A stretch of DNA of 64,000 nucleotides, from positions 1-64,000 of the forward strand of contig NZ_JAUSUQ010000008.1 of assembly GCF_030814135.1 (NCBI RefSeq). The letters are read 5' to 3'. Both the position numbers and the translations under genes were made by a program. Position 1 is the stretch's first letter. Each line of letters opens with the position of its first letter. Of this stretch, positions 9,725 through 19,695 are shown piece by piece. Source of the stretch: Caldalkalibacillus uzonensis. Lineage in GTDB: Bacteria; Bacillota; Bacilli; Caldalkalibacillales; Caldalkalibacillaceae. The notes under the pieces were generated by a model. That model did no database searches. It was not told the origin of the DNA and saw nothing but the letters and a program-made list of their open reading frames with translations.

Positions 9725-11101
9725 ATGCATCTCTTGACGGTCAGTTTAAATTACAAACGGACACCGGTTGAGCTCAGGGAACGTTTTGCTGTGGCTAAAG
9801 AAGAGATTCCGGTTGCCCTTGGCCAGCTGTTCAATACGAAAAGCATTCTGGAGTGCGTGTTATTGTCAACCTGTAACCGTACGGAAGTGTTTGCTGTTGT
9901 TGACCAGCTGCACCGGGGACGGGATTTTATCACTAAGTTTTTAGGCGATTGGTTTCAGGCTGAACGCCATGAATTTGCTCCTTACCTGGACTTTAAGGAA
10001 GATGACGAGGCCACCCTCCATTTGTTCAGACTGGCTGTTGGCCTGGATTCTATGGTAATCGGGGAGACACAGATTTTGGGGCAAGTGAAAGAAGCCTTTT
10101 TTGCCGCCCAAGCTCAAGGGGCTACGGGCACCATTTTTAACACCTTGTTCAAACAAGTGATCACTTTAGCCAAAAGGGCCCATTCAGAGACTCAAATCGG
10201 GCAGCATGCCGTGTCGGTCAGCTATGCCGCCGTTGAATTAAGCCGTAAGATTCATGGTGATCTTAACCGGAAAGCCGCCTTGATCATCGGAGCCGGAAAA
10301 ATGAGCGAATTGACGGCCAAGCATTTGGCCGACAATGGTGTGACTGACGTGATTGTGCTTAACCGCACGCTGGAAAGGGCTAAAGTACTGGCCGCCAAAT
10401 TCGGAGGCCGTGCCTTGCCTTTTGACCGGCTTCCAGAGGCTTTGGGTCAAGCGGATATTATCATCAGTTCCACAGGAGCCAAGGGATATGTCCTCACTCG
10501 TCAGGATGTGGAGGCCGCCATGCAACTGCGTCCGGCCCGTCCGCTGTTTTTAATTGATATTGCCGTTCCGCGTGATCTCGATCCGGCCATCCATGACGTG
10601 GAAAACGTGTTTCTGTATGATATTGATGATTTGAATGGCATTGTGGAAGCTAATTTAAAGGAACGGGAAAAAGAGGCACAAAAAGTCCAAATGATGATCG
10701 AAGAAGAAATGGAAGCATTTAAACAATGGGTCGCCACGCTAGGTGTGGTTCCTGTGATTAATGCCCTGCGTCACAAAGCAATGGCCATTCAAGAGGAAAC
10801 AATGAGGCGGATTGAAAATAAATGTCCCGATTTGACCGAACGGGAGCGCCGGGTGATCCGCAAACACACCAAGAGCATTATTAATCAGATGATGCACGAT
10901 CCCATCGTGCGCCTGAAAGAAATGGCGGCGGAACCGGATGCCCGGCAGTCATTGGAATTGTTCACTAAAATTTTTGCCCTTGAAGACGAGTTGAAGGAGC
11001 AGGAAAAAATAGAACAGGCCAGAAAGCTGGCTGAAAACCTGGAAAAACCACATAAAGAATTTCAAAAAACGCGTGCCAAAGAACTTCCCATCCAACTTTA
11101 A
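9725..11101 (+). CDS. hemA: glutamyl-tRNA reductase
   Basis: 458 residues. Makes glutamate-1-semialdehyde from glutamyl-tRNA(Glu) with NADPH, the first committed and normally rate-limiting step of tetrapyrrole synthesis. The catalytic Cys50 lies in LLSTCNRTEV. The NADPH-binding fold starts at ALIIGAGKMSELTAKHL and a dimerisation helix region follows at the C terminus. The start is placed at ATG 9725 (MHLLTVSLNYK) after AGAGGTGAAAGAG. First gene of hemA-X-C-D-B-L; the following genes are packed without terminators. Confidence 0.96.
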   Translation: MHLLTVSLNYKRTPVELRERFAVAKEEIPVALGQLFNTKSILECVLLSTCNRTEVFAVVDQLHRGRDFITKFLGDWFQAERHEFAPYLDFKEDDEATLHLFRLAVGLDSMVIGETQILGQVKEAFFAAQAQGATGTIFNTLFKQVITLAKRAHSETQIGQHAVSVSYAAVELSRKIHGDLNRKAALIIGAGKMSELTAKHLADNGVTDVIVLNRTLERAKVLAAKFGGRALPFDRLPEALGQADIIISSTGAKGYVLTRQDVEAAMQLRPARPLFLIDIAVPRDLDPAIHDVENVFLYDIDDLNGIVEANLKEREKEAQKVQMMIEEEMEAFKQWVATLGVVPVINALRHKAMAIQEETMRRIENKCPDLTERERRVIRKHTKSIINQMMHDPIVRLKEMAAEPDARQSLELFTKIFALEDELKEQEKIEQARKLAENLEKPHKEFQKTRAKELPIQL

Positions 11102-11119
11102 AGGAGGTTCTTTTCTCCC

Positions 11120-11935
11120 GTGCTTGCCCACAGCTGGTTTTATTCTTTGCTGTTAGTCCTATATATCTGCAGTCTGCTGTTATACTTCATAGATATGCTT
11201 CAATCCAACCGGAAGGCCAATAGGCTGGCCTTCTGGTTGCTTTCTATTGTCTGGGGATTACAAACCTTTTACTTTACAACCAAGGCCATCGAGCAGCAGA
11301 CGTTGTTGTTTTTGTCCCAATCTGACACATTATTTTTTTATGCCTGGCTGATCATCACCTTTAGCTTGCTTACCAACTGGTTTTTAAAGATGGACCTTAT
11401 TCTGTTCAGTTCTAATATTTTTGGTTTTGTTGTGATGTCCTTAAGCCTGTTTCTGGTGGGACGGGAATTTTCCCCCGAACTGGCCAGCCAACTCCATTCG
11501 GAATGGGTATTTATTCACATTGCTTTGGCCTTTCTCAGTTATGCCGCTTTTACCATCTCTTTTATCGCATCGGCCCTCTACCTGGTGCAACATGCTTTGT
11601 TGAAACGGAAAAAGATCAGGCAGTTTTACCGCTGGCCCAGTTTAATGCAGCTGGATCAGGCCGCTTTGTGGGTGAATATGGTAGGTGTACCACTGTTATT
11701 GATGAGTTTGGTGCTGGGTGTGATTTGGGCCTACCATACTTTAGAGAGGGCAGTTTGGCTGGATGCCAAAGTGCTGTTTTCCGTGCTGGTGATTGGGTTA
11801 TACAGTACGTATCTTTATCAGCGCCTGGCCCGGGGATGGGCAGGCAAACAATTGGCCGAGTTAAATGTGATCTGTTTTTTGGTCCTGTTGGCCAACTATT
11901 TAATCTCGACGCAATTTACGCAATTTCATATTTAA
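11120..11935 (+). CDS. hemX: HemX, CcmC-type membrane protein that limits HemA level
   Basis: 271 residues with about eight hydrophobic segments and the conserved tail region of the cytochrome c assembly (CcmC/CcsA-like) family. In B. subtilis HemX lowers the cellular amount of HemA. GTG start at 11120, preceded by AAGGAGG with a somewhat long spacer of 12 bases. Lies between hemA and hemC, its usual place. Confidence 0.9.
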   Translation: MLAHSWFYSLLLVLYICSLLLYFIDMLQSNRKANRLAFWLLSIVWGLQTFYFTTKAIEQQTLLFLSQSDTLFFYAWLIITFSLLTNWFLKMDLILFSSNIFGFVVMSLSLFLVGREFSPELASQLHSEWVFIHIALAFLSYAAFTISFIASALYLVQHALLKRKKIRQFYRWPSLMQLDQAALWVNMVGVPLLLMSLVLGVIWAYHTLERAVWLDAKVLFSVLVIGLYSTYLYQRLARGWAGKQLAELNVICFLVLLANYLISTQFTQFHI

Positions 11936-11996
11936 AGGGGCAGTACATGTCATGTGCAGCAAGTGAGCACCTTTGTTTGGAGAGGATGATTGAAAC

Positions 11997-12929
11997 ATGG
12001 CCCGACACATCGTCATCGGTTCAAGGCGAAGCAAACTGGCTTTGACGCAGACCCGCTGGGTGATTAGCAAGCTGGAAGCATTGGGCTTGCCCTACACTTT
12101 TGAAATTAAAGAGATTGTGACCAAAGGGGATAAGGTTGTGGACCGCATGTTGTCCAAGGTAGGCGGCAAAGGGCTGTTTGTCAAGGAAATTGAGCAGGCT
12201 TTGCTTGATGAAAAGATTGATTTTGCGGTGCACAGTGTGAAAGATATGCCTGCTGAGCTGCCCCCTGGGCTGGAGCTGGCTAGTGTGCCGGAGCGTGAGG
12301 ATCCACGGGATTGTCTTATTTCCAAGAAAGGTCTGCCCCTGGAGGAGCTCCCGCAAGGGGCTGTGATCGGGACGAGCAGTTTGCGCCGTTCAGCTCAAAT
12401 CTTGCATGCCCGGCCCGACTTACAGATAAAATGGATTCGGGGCAATATCGATACCCGGCTGAGGAAGCTGAAGGAAGAGCAGTATGATGCCATTATCCTG
12501 GCGGCGTCTGGCTTAAAGCGCATGGGTTGGAACGATGAGGTTGTCACGCAGTATCTTGAGCCGGACATGTGTCTGCCGGCTGTGGGGCAGGGGGCGTTGG
12601 GCATCGAATGCCGCACCAGTGACCAGGAACTGAAACGGTTATTGGCACATATCCATCATGAACAGACCGGGCTTGCCGTGACAGCTGAACGCACTTTTTT
12701 GGCTGAAATGGGGGGCAGCTGCCATGTTCCTGTGGCCTGTTATGCACAAAAAGGTGATACAGGTCTGGTGTTGACCGGCCTGATTGCTTCACCGGATGGA
12801 CAGACGGTGCTCAAAGAACGCCTGACTGGGGATGAGCCCGTTGAGCTGGGGCGCCAGGTGGCCAGGGTCTTAAAATGTCGCGGGGCAGAGGAGATATTAG
12901 CTCAGGTCAAGAAAGACCTGGACTTATGA
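11997..12929 (+). CDS. hemC: porphobilinogen deaminase (hydroxymethylbilane synthase)
   Basis: 310 residues. Condenses four porphobilinogen units on a dipyrromethane cofactor held by a Cys, here in the [12 protein letters not shown] stretch. The N-terminal signature [15 protein letters not shown], the [11 protein letters not shown] segment and RRSAQI match the family. ATG start after GAGAGGATGAT. The stop overlaps an ATG of the next gene (ATGA). Confidence 0.96.
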   Translation: MARHIVIGSRRSKLALTQTRWVISKLEALGLPYTFEIKEIVTKGDKVVDRMLSKVGGKGLFVKEIEQALLDEKIDFAVHSVKDMPAELPPGLELASVPEREDPRDCLISKKGLPLEELPQGAVIGTSSLRRSAQILHARPDLQIKWIRGNIDTRLRKLKEEQYDAIILAASGLKRMGWNDEVVTQYLEPDMCLPAVGQGALGIECRTSDQELKRLLAHIHHEQTGLAVTAERTFLAEMGGSCHVPVACYAQKGDTGLVLTGLIASPDGQTVLKERLTGDEPVELGRQVARVLKCRGAEEILAQVKKDLDL

Positions 12930-12946
12930 ACGGGGGATTAGGGAGA

Positions 12947-13753
12947 ATGAACAGTTCGGCTTTAGCCGGAAAAACAGTGGTGGTGACACGACCAAGGGAA
13001 CAGGCAGAGGATATAATTGCCAAGCTGGAAATGTGCCAGGCACAACCCTATCTTCTGCCCTTAATCCAGACGACTTGGGCCAATGATCTTGCTCCACTGG
13101 ATCAGGCCATTCATCGTCTGGACAGTTACGATGGTGTGCTGTTCAGCAGTGTCAACGGCGTGCGTTACTTTTTCCACAGGGCCGGGGAATTAGCTGCTGC
13201 GGACGGTACAAATGGGGTTATCTCCCGGCTGAATGGCCTGTTTGTGGCAGCGGTGGGTCCCGCAACAGCCCGCGCTTTACACAAGGAGAGCCTGTCCCAA
13301 GTTCATGTGCCCCACTCTTATAAACAGGAAGAACTCGTTCAATTGCTGCAAAACAGATTGCAACCGGGAAGCCGGCTGCTATACCCCCGGGCAAAGGTGG
13401 TCCGCCCCCACTTGCTTGAGCAGTTGGTCCAGTCCGGGTTTGACGTTGATGATGTGGTGGTTTACCAAACAGAATATAGACTTGAGGGCAAGGAAAAATT
13501 TGTACGTGATTTGGCGCAAGGCAAAGTAGATGTTGTCACCTTTACCAGTGCTTCCACCGTTAAAGCATTTGACCAACTATTAAGTTCTCACAAGATGCCC
13601 AAGACAGACTTACCGGTTACGATCGCTTGTATTGGGCCTATAACAGCCAAAGAGGCTGAAAAACGGGGTATTCCAGTCCATGTGGTGGCTCGTGAGCATA
13701 CCGTAAATGGCTTAATCCGGGCATTAGAAGATTATTATACATATAAGGGGTGA
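12947..13753 (+). CDS. hemD: uroporphyrinogen-III synthase
   Basis: 268 residues. Closes and inverts ring D of hydroxymethylbilane to give uroporphyrinogen III. The fold has two halves; the motifs [13 protein letters not shown] at the N terminus and the [13 protein letters not shown] and [13 protein letters not shown] stretches are typical. Sequence conservation is low in this family, so operon position supports the call. Two starts are possible: ATG 12926, overlapping the hemC stop but without a good ribosome site, and ATG 12947, preceded by GGGGGA. I chose 12947 because the family begins a few residues before GKTV. Confidence 0.93.
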   Translation: MNSSALAGKTVVVTRPREQAEDIIAKLEMCQAQPYLLPLIQTTWANDLAPLDQAIHRLDSYDGVLFSSVNGVRYFFHRAGELAAADGTNGVISRLNGLFVAAVGPATARALHKESLSQVHVPHSYKQEELVQLLQNRLQPGSRLLYPRAKVVRPHLLEQLVQSGFDVDDVVVYQTEYRLEGKEKFVRDLAQGKVDVVTFTSASTVKAFDQLLSSHKMPKTDLPVTIACIGPITAKEAEKRGIPVHVVAREHTVNGLIRALEDYYTYKG

Positions 13754-13757
13754 TACC

Positions 13758-14735
13758 ATGTTTGAGCGTTTGCGTCGTTTGCGTTCATCAGCTGCGATGA
13801 GACGCATGGTCCGCGAAACAGACTTAACTGTCAATGATCTGATTTATCCCTTATTTGTGGTCGAAGGGGAGAACAAAAAAGAGGAAGTTACCTCTATGCC
13901 GGGTGTGTATCATTATTCCCTTGACCGATTGGAAGAGGAAATTGAATCAGTTCGCTCCCTCAACATTCCTGCTGTGATCTTATTTGGTGTTCCCAACCAT
14001 AAGGATGAACAGGGCAGTGAGGCCTATGCTGAGGAGGGCATTGTCCAGCGGGCGGTTCGGCTGATTAAGGAGCAAGCCCCTGACTTGGTGGTGATGGCCG
14101 ACACTTGTTTGTGCCAATACACCGATCATGGTCACTGCGGCGTTGTGGAAGATGGAGAAGTAAAAAATGATCCTTCCCTTGAGTTACTGGTCAAAACAGC
14201 CGTTTCCCAGGCCCGTGCCGGGGCTGATGTGATTGCTCCCTCCAACATGATGGATGGTTTTGTCTATGCGATTAGGCAAGGCTTGGATGAAGCTGGTTAT
14301 GAGCATCTCCCCATTATGTCTTACGCGGTTAAATATGCTTCTGCTTTTTACGGTCCTTTTCGTGATGCCGCCCATTCGGCGCCCCAGTTTGGCGACCGTA
14401 AAACTTATCAGATGGATCCGGCCAACCGCTTGGAAGCATTGCGTGAAGCACAAGCTGACATTGAGCAGGGAGCAGATATGCTGATGGTGAAACCAGCCAT
14501 GGCCTATATGGACGTGATCCGGGAACTGAAGGACCGCTTCCCCTATCCGCTGGCTGCCTACAATGTGAGTGGTGAATATGCAATGATTAAAGCAGCAGCC
14601 CAAAATGGCTGGATCAATGAGCGGGATGTGGTGCTGGAGTTATTAACCGGTTTGAAACGGGCCGGTGCTGACTTGATTTTGACCTATTTCGCCAAAGATG
14701 TGGCCAAATGGTTAGGAGGGAAAAGCGATGCCTAA
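13758..14735 (+). CDS. hemB: delta-aminolevulinic acid dehydratase (porphobilinogen synthase)
   Basis: 325 residues. Joins two 5-aminolevulinates into porphobilinogen. The zinc-type metal site is visible as [14 protein letters not shown], so this is the zinc-dependent class. The two active-site lysines lie in [14 protein letters not shown] and [13 protein letters not shown] start four bases after the hemD stop with AAGGGGTGAT. Its end overlaps the hemL start by eight bases. Confidence 0.97.
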   Translation: MFERLRRLRSSAAMRRMVRETDLTVNDLIYPLFVVEGENKKEEVTSMPGVYHYSLDRLEEEIESVRSLNIPAVILFGVPNHKDEQGSEAYAEEGIVQRAVRLIKEQAPDLVVMADTCLCQYTDHGHCGVVEDGEVKNDPSLELLVKTAVSQARAGADVIAPSNMMDGFVYAIRQGLDEAGYEHLPIMSYAVKYASAFYGPFRDAAHSAPQFGDRKTYQMDPANRLEALREAQADIEQGADMLMVKPAMAYMDVIRELKDRFPYPLAAYNVSGEYAMIKAAAQNGWINERDVVLELLTGLKRAGADLILTYFAKDVAKWLGGKSDA

Positions 14736-16026
14736 TTACGAACGTTCCATTGCTGCTTTTAAGGAGGCACAAAAATACATCCCCGGTGGCGTGAACAGTC
14801 CGGTGAGGGCTTTTAAATCGGTGGGGATGAACCCCATCTATTTTGAACGGGGGCAAGGATCCAAAGTTTATGATATTGACGGAAACGAATACATTGACTA
14901 TGTGGCCTCCTGGGGACCGCTCATTGCCGGCCATGCCCATCCTCAAGTGGTGGAAGCGCTGAAAAAAGTGATGGAAAAAGGAACCAGCTTCGGTGCGCCA
15001 ACTGAAATTGAAACAGCGCTGGCCAAGCTGGTGGTGGAACGGGTACCTGGTGTGGAGATTGTGCGTATGGTCAACTCCGGAACAGAGGCGACGATGAGTG
15101 CCTTGCGTCTGGCCCGGGGGTATACTAAGCGCAACAAGATCATCAAATTTATCGGCAGCTATCACGGTCATGCCGACTTTCTGCTGATTAAAGCCGGTTC
15201 AGGCGTGGCCACACTGGGCTTGCCTGACTCTCCCGGCGTTCCCGAGGCTACGGCTCAGCAGACGATTACAGTGCCGTACAATGAACTGGACAGTGTCCAA
15301 CTGGCCTTTGAACGCTACGGAGATGATATTGCTGCCGTCATTTTGGAACCGGTGGCCGGCAACATGGGTGTAGTGCCGCCTGTGGCCGGATTTTTAGAAG
15401 GGTTACGGGAGATCACCAAAAAATATGGTGCGCTGTTAATTTTTGATGAAGTGATGACCGGCTTCCGCGTGGATTATGCGTGCGCCCAAGGTAAGTATGG
15501 AGTAATCCCTGATTTAACCTGCTTTGGCAAGGTGATCGGTGGCGGATTGCCTGTCGGGGCTTACGGCGGCAGAAAAGAGATCATGGATCAGGTGGCACCG
15601 GTGGGCCCCATTTACCAGGCGGGAACATTATCGGGCAACCCGCTGGCCATGACAGCTGGTTATGAAACACTGTCCTTGATGACCCGGGAGCGATATGAAG
15701 AACTGGAGGAGAAAGGGGCCTACTTGGCAGAGGGGCTGCGCAGAAATGCAGAGAAACATGGCATCCCTTGCACCATTAACCGTGCGGGTTCCATGGTCGG
15801 GTTCTTCTTTACAGAGGGGCCGGTGACCAACTTTGAACAGGCTGCCCGCTCCGACCTGAATCGGTTTGCCCGTTACTTCCAGCTGATGGTGGAACAGGGC
15901 GTCTATATCCCGCCATCCCAATTTGAAGGGATGTTTATCTCCATCGTACACACCAAAGAGGATCTTGATCGGACCATTGCTGCGTGCGACAAAGCCCTGG
16001 CTACTTTGGTTAAAGAAGGCCTGTAA
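14728..16026 (+). CDS. hemL: glutamate-1-semialdehyde 2,1-aminomutase
   Basis: 432 residues, class III aminotransferase fold. Converts glutamate-1-semialdehyde to 5-aminolevulinate using pyridoxamine phosphate. The PLP lysine is in [14 protein letters not shown], and the phosphate-binding [14 protein letters not shown] and the [10 protein letters not shown] motif are present. The start overlaps hemB; AGGAGG lies at 14715-14720. With hemA it completes the C5 route from glutamyl-tRNA. Last gene of the operon. Confidence 0.97.
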   Translation: MPNYERSIAAFKEAQKYIPGGVNSPVRAFKSVGMNPIYFERGQGSKVYDIDGNEYIDYVASWGPLIAGHAHPQVVEALKKVMEKGTSFGAPTEIETALAKLVVERVPGVEIVRMVNSGTEATMSALRLARGYTKRNKIIKFIGSYHGHADFLLIKAGSGVATLGLPDSPGVPEATAQQTITVPYNELDSVQLAFERYGDDIAAVILEPVAGNMGVVPPVAGFLEGLREITKKYGALLIFDEVMTGFRVDYACAQGKYGVIPDLTCFGKVIGGGLPVGAYGGRKEIMDQVAPVGPIYQAGTLSGNPLAMTAGYETLSLMTRERYEELEEKGAYLAEGLRRNAEKHGIPCTINRAGSMVGFFFTEGPVTNFEQAARSDLNRFARYFQLMVEQGVYIPPSQFEGMFISIVHTKEDLDRTIAACDKALATLVKEGL

Positions 16027-16064
16027 AAAGGTTTTTTAACTGACAGCACTATATCGCTTTTATT

Positions 16065-16132
16065 TGCCACACTCTTCTCTTTAATGAGGCTCGTGACAGT
16101 CTCTGCAGGATGAAGGGAGTGGCTCTTTTTTT
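16065..16132 (+). terminator. probable terminator after hemL
   Basis: GCCAC-A-CTCTTC (from 16066) pairs imperfectly with GAAGG-GAG-TGGC (16112-16123) across a long loop, followed by CTTTTTTT. The stem is imperfect and the loop long, so the call is tentative. Confidence 0.5.
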
Positions 16133-16146
16133 ACGCTAATCAAGAG

Positions 16147-16175
16147 TTATAAATGGGGGGACATTCCCATATATA
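16147..16175 (+). promoter_or_regulatory. possible sigma-E promoter of spoVID
   Basis: TTATAAA (16147-16153), a 14-base gap and CATATATA (16168-16175) loosely fit the mother-cell sigma-E pattern (KMATATT, then CATACAMT). In B. subtilis spoVID is transcribed by sigma-E. Several mismatches keep the confidence low. Confidence 0.35.
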
Positions 16176-16219
16176 TAAGCATAAAGCCCTTATTGTGGGA
16201 TTGGAAGGAGGATGGCCTT

Positions 16220-17605
16220 ATGTCGTTGGAGCACGGTTCTCCGGTTCGGTTTCATTTGGAGGAGACGGTTTGGCTGGATGACCGGGCCGATGTCACTGAG
16301 ATTATCAGCTTGGATCTGGAACCTGATGTTGAAGTGTCAGAAGAAGATCAACTTGTCAACATTAAAGGTTATCTTGTCTTAACTGGGCGTTTTCAAACAC
16401 TGAATGATGAGCTGGATCTTGATAAAGGCTCGCTGAAAGAGCAGTTACAGTTTCAGTCCTTGCAAGTTGAACAGAAAGAAATTGATTACCCTCAGTTTGG
16501 AAAAATTGAAAAACGGTTTCCCCTTGATGTCACCGTCCCCTCAACCAAAGTAGACAAACTGGAGGATGTGTATGTCAGCGTTGATCAGTTTGATTATTCG
16601 GTGGAGCATGGTCATTGTTTAGTGATTGAAGCAGATATTTCATTGCTCGGGGTGAAAAACGGGCTAAAAGTGGATAACACATCCCGTAAAAAAAGCCCGC
16701 GCATTGATCAAGGGACAGCTGTTAGTCAATCTGACGGAAGGGAGTTGGAAAGCACGGTGAGTGCAGAGGACAGCCGGAAAGGAGAAGAGGAAAAAGAGCA
16801 TCTAGAGCATCTTGATGCTGTCAGGGCAGAAGGAACAAGTCAAGAGGATGACTCAGACCAAGTACAAGTACAGGAAGGCAATCAAGTACAGGAAGGTAAT
16901 CGAGTACAGGAAGAGGTTCAAGCACAGGAAGCAGAATCAGGAGCGGAATTAAAAGAAAGAAAGGAGCTTGCTGCACAGAGCCAATTTAGTTTTGAAGTGA
17001 GCGCGTCAAACACAGAAGCGGCACGTTCTGCCCACGACCTGCCAAATGGAGAGGAGCACATTGCTGGACAAGAAACAGATGCGACGGAACCGCAGTCCAG
17101 GACAGAGGAAGAAGAGCAGGAGCCGCAGGCAGAAAAAGAGCAGGAGCTGCAGGAAACTGAAGAGGTGTCTGCCAGTCAAGGTGAAGAGTCCAGGGACCAG
17201 ATTAACGACAGAGACCAGATTGACGAGTCCGAAGAGAGCACTCCCCGTGTAGAGACAACCATTCGTCCCAAAGACGAGGGAGATCAAGAAGAAGTGCAAG
17301 CGGCAAGTTACGGGAACCCAGCTGATAGTAGTGATCAAGCCACAGAAACGGCGGAAGAAGAGCCACGTCCGGCTAAAGTGACTAGTTTTCTTAGCAAGCT
17401 GATGTCAACGAAGGAAGAGGAAGCACCCAAACGGGCCAAGCTGAAAATGTGTATTGTGCAGCGCCACGAAACTTTGGATCAGATCGCTGAGCGTTATGAG
17501 GTAACGGTGGAAGAGATTATCCGCTTTAACCGTTTGGAGACCGGGCAAGTGGCTGCCGGGGACGTGGTGTATATCCCCATTCGCCACCAGCAACAAAGCA
17601 ATTGA
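16220..17605 (+). CDS. spoVID: stage VI sporulation protein D, spore coat encasement protein
   Basis: 461 residues. The N-terminal domain (1-155, beginning SLEHGSPVRFHLEE) matches SpoVID; in B. subtilis that region drives encasement and binds SpoIVA. A long acidic, Glu/Gln-rich low-complexity middle follows (about 165-390), then a C-terminal LysM domain (about 410-458, CIVQRHETLDQIAERYEV to GDVVYIPI), also implicated in SafA and lipid II interaction. Start at ATG 16220 after GGAAGGAGG. The middle region contains four tandem copies of an 18-base repeat. It is followed by two CotS-like genes, as spoVID-ysxE in B. subtilis. Confidence 0.93.
   Translation: MSLEHGSPVRFHLEETVWLDDRADVTEIISLDLEPDVEVSEEDQLVNIKGYLVLTGRFQTLNDELDLDKGSLKEQLQFQSLQVEQKEIDYPQFGKIEKRFPLDVTVPSTKVDKLEDVYVSVDQFDYSVEHGHCLVIEADISLLGVKNGLKVDNTSRKKSPRIDQGTAVSQSDGRELESTVSAEDSRKGEEEKEHLEHLDAVRAEGTSQEDDSDQVQVQEGNQVQEGNRVQEEVQAQEAESGAELKERKELAAQSQFSFEVSASNTEAARSAHDLPNGEEHIAGQETDATEPQSRTEEEEQEPQAEKEQELQETEEVSASQGEESRDQINDRDQIDESEESTPRVETTIRPKDEGDQEEVQAASYGNPADSSDQATETAEEEPRPAKVTSFLSKLMSTKEEEAPKRAKLKMCIVQRHETLDQIAERYEVTVEEIIRFNRLETGQVAAGDVVYIPIRHQQQSN
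16865..16936 (+). repeat. four tandem 18-bp repeats inside spoVID
   Basis: Units at 16865, 16883, 16901 and 16919, consensus CAAGTACAGGAAGGYAAT with increasing divergence. They encode QVQEGN-type hexapeptides in the acidic linker of SpoVID. In-frame, so length changes would be tolerated. Confidence 0.85.
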
Positions 17606-17666
17606 CGGTCTCTTCCTTCCAGGAGCTTGGCATCTGACTTTCCCATGAACCAAAGGGGGTGAGAGC

Positions 17667-18668
17667 TTGACTCGCCTTCTGTTTACCTCTCCTGAAGTGG
17701 AAGCAGTCAGTCAAGCATACCATTTTCATGTCTATCAGGCCCAGCGGACCGCAGATGGTTATGATCTGGAAACGGACTGCGGGTCTAAATCGGTCACTGA
17801 AATTAAGGATCCCGATGCTTTGAAATGGTCCTATCACTGGCGGGAAGCAGTGGTAAAAAGAGGCTTCCGCCAAGTGGACCGTTTCATTTTGACCAGGGAC
17901 AAAACAGCTTACCTTTCAACTCAATCGTCCTATTTGGTCGTGCGGGACCGCCTGGCAGGAGAGCCGGTCGATTTTTCCCGCTCTGAAGCGTGGCAAGCCC
18001 TGGGGACAAGTACCGCTTTAATCCATTGCGCCTTAGAAGATACTGCCAAACTAAAGCTGGGTTTGGGAGCCGTGGATACACCGTCTGCCTTTATGTCTCC
18101 CGGGGAACTGGCCCGCTTAAAACACAAATTAAAAAAGAAGAGGAGCGCGGTTGCTTCTCTCCTTGTGAAACAATGGCCCCTGCTTTATAAACGCTATCTT
18201 GTCGCAAGGAAACTTTACCGCAAAAGTCAGCCTGTTTTGTCCCAGATGCTGTCACTGCCTGTGCTTGATTACTCCTTTTGGAAGATGGTGGGCGGGGGTT
18301 GTCTGGCCTTTGAAGGGCCCCTAGATAAACCTGTGCTGGGCTTTCAAGCCTTAAGTAAATTGATCCAAGAGCTGTGGCTTCGCTTTGGTATAGATGAGGA
18401 GCAATTGGTCCTTTTTTTCACAGCCTTTGAACACGATTACCAGCCGTCTGTCTATGTGTTTTATCACATGCTTGCTCATCTTGTCTATCCGGAGCAGCTG
18501 TTAACATTTATCCAAGGGTATGTTGAACAACAAGAAGAGGGGACAGCCGCCCAAGACGAATGGGAGCAGATGGTCACACAGCAAGAAAAACTGGACCGGC
18601 TGCATATCTGGCTGGCGGAGCGCATTGATCAAATGCGGGAGGATTTAGGAGGACATGTTGCTGATTGA
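17667..18668 (+). CDS. CotS/YsxE-like spore protein, degenerate kinase fold (putative)
   Basis: 333 residues; TTG start after AAAGGGGGTGAG. The segment FILTRDKTAYLSTQSSYLVV followed by VRDRLAGEPVDF and a helix ending ALIH resembles the hinge of CotS-family proteins, which have an aminoglycoside-phosphotransferase fold. The HxDxxxxN catalytic loop of that fold is not recognisable, so it is probably a structural or degenerate member. It lies between spoVID and ysxE and overlaps ysxE by 14 bases, so all three are likely one mother-cell operon. B. subtilis has no gene at this place. The family link is my reading of a weak similarity. Confidence 0.6.
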   Translation: MTRLLFTSPEVEAVSQAYHFHVYQAQRTADGYDLETDCGSKSVTEIKDPDALKWSYHWREAVVKRGFRQVDRFILTRDKTAYLSTQSSYLVVRDRLAGEPVDFSRSEAWQALGTSTALIHCALEDTAKLKLGLGAVDTPSAFMSPGELARLKHKLKKKRSAVASLLVKQWPLLYKRYLVARKLYRKSQPVLSQMLSLPVLDYSFWKMVGGGCLAFEGPLDKPVLGFQALSKLIQELWLRFGIDEEQLVLFFTAFEHDYQPSVYVFYHMLAHLVYPEQLLTFIQGYVEQQEEGTAAQDEWEQMVTQQEKLDRLHIWLAERIDQMREDLGGHVAD

Positions 18669-19695
18669 CCGTGAGCAAGCCGATTCCATTGTCAAGGACT
18701 TGGTGTTGAGTGAATACGACTTGCACCCCCAAACAACAGCAGCGTACGGCTGCGTGACCAAACTGGTCTGCCCACAGGGAGCATATGCCTTGAAAGAGAC
18801 CAAAGTCACAGCCAAACAGCTGCAGCTTCTTGCCGGGTGGTTCGACAAACTAGCCCAGGAAGAGTCAGCACCTGTGGTCCCGTTTTATCCCAATAAATTT
18901 GGTGATCCCTTTGTTGATTATCTGAACAGATTATACTATGTGACCCCCTGGCTTGATGATGATATTGAAGCAAAGTACCGGCTAGATTGGGAGCCAAGCG
19001 TGCTTACGGCACTGGGACGGCTTCACCGCTTCACCTTAACCGTCACTCCTGCGGTCCAGAAACACCTGGAAGCATTGACACGGGTGAAGATACGCTGGCT
19101 GAAACAGCTCAGGCGCATGGAATACTACCAAAGACGAGCCGAGGCAAAGCCGTTGTTTTCTCCTTTCGAGGGTAGCTTTCTTCATGCCTTCGACTATTTA
19201 TATCAGTGTGCCGTCCGGTCCATCCGCTATTTAGAAGCTTGGATTAAACGGGGGGCGGGGCTGAAGCACTGGCCCCTCGTGCTTTGTCATGGACGTCCGG
19301 CCCGTTCCCATGTGGTGTTTAGAAAAGGGAAGTGTTATATCATCAATTTTGATCGAAGTAAAATGGCCCATCCCGTCATGGATCTGGCTCTGTTTTTCAG
19401 ACGGCATCTCGTACCCTCCCTGCATGTGAGGGCGGGGTACGGAATGAACTGGATGGCTGCTTATGAAAATCAGTTTCCATTGGGCCGCTTCGACAAAGGA
19501 TTGCTGGCTATTTTGCTACTCTTCCCCGAACGCCTCTTTACAGAGGTTGAAGCCTATTATCAGGGGAAAAAGGACCTCTCCCCACTGAAGCGTCTCCATC
19601 GTTTTAGAAAGGAATTAGACCGTTTTAATACGCTGCGGACGTTTGCCAGAGCGTTGCTGGCGACTACAGCCAGTCAATCAGCAGGAAGAGAATAA
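18655..19695 (+). CDS. ysxE: spore coat-associated protein YsxE, pseudokinase-like
   Basis: 346 residues, close to the length of B. subtilis YsxE, and directly downstream of spoVID as there. CotS family with a protein-kinase/APH-like fold: the N lobe carries YALKETKVTAKQL, the hinge is LNRLYYVTPWLDDD. Where an active enzyme has HxDxxxxN, this protein reads CHGRPARSH, so the catalytic Asp is replaced; the following INFDRSKMAHPVMDLALF keeps the metal-site-like Asp. ATG start overlaps the previous gene, with GGAGGA before it. Its 3' end overlaps a convergent small gene on the - strand. Confidence 0.8.
   Translation: MLLIDREQADSIVKDLVLSEYDLHPQTTAAYGCVTKLVCPQGAYALKETKVTAKQLQLLAGWFDKLAQEESAPVVPFYPNKFGDPFVDYLNRLYYVTPWLDDDIEAKYRLDWEPSVLTALGRLHRFTLTVTPAVQKHLEALTRVKIRWLKQLRRMEYYQRRAEAKPLFSPFEGSFLHAFDYLYQCAVRSIRYLEAWIKRGAGLKHWPLVLCHGRPARSHVVFRKGKCYIINFDRSKMAHPVMDLALFFRRHLVPSLHVRAGYGMNWMAAYENQFPLGRFDKGLLAILLLFPERLFTEVEAYYQGKKDLSPLKRLHRFRKELDRFNTLRTFARALLATTASQSAGRE

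Noticed and set aside
12926-12946. Alternative N terminus of hemD at ATG 12926
   Set aside because: It couples to the hemC stop but has no ribosome site and adds seven residues not expected in the family; kept as an alternative only.
16865-16936. Tandem repeats as a possible CRISPR array
   Set aside because: The units are contiguous without spacers and lie in frame within spoVID.
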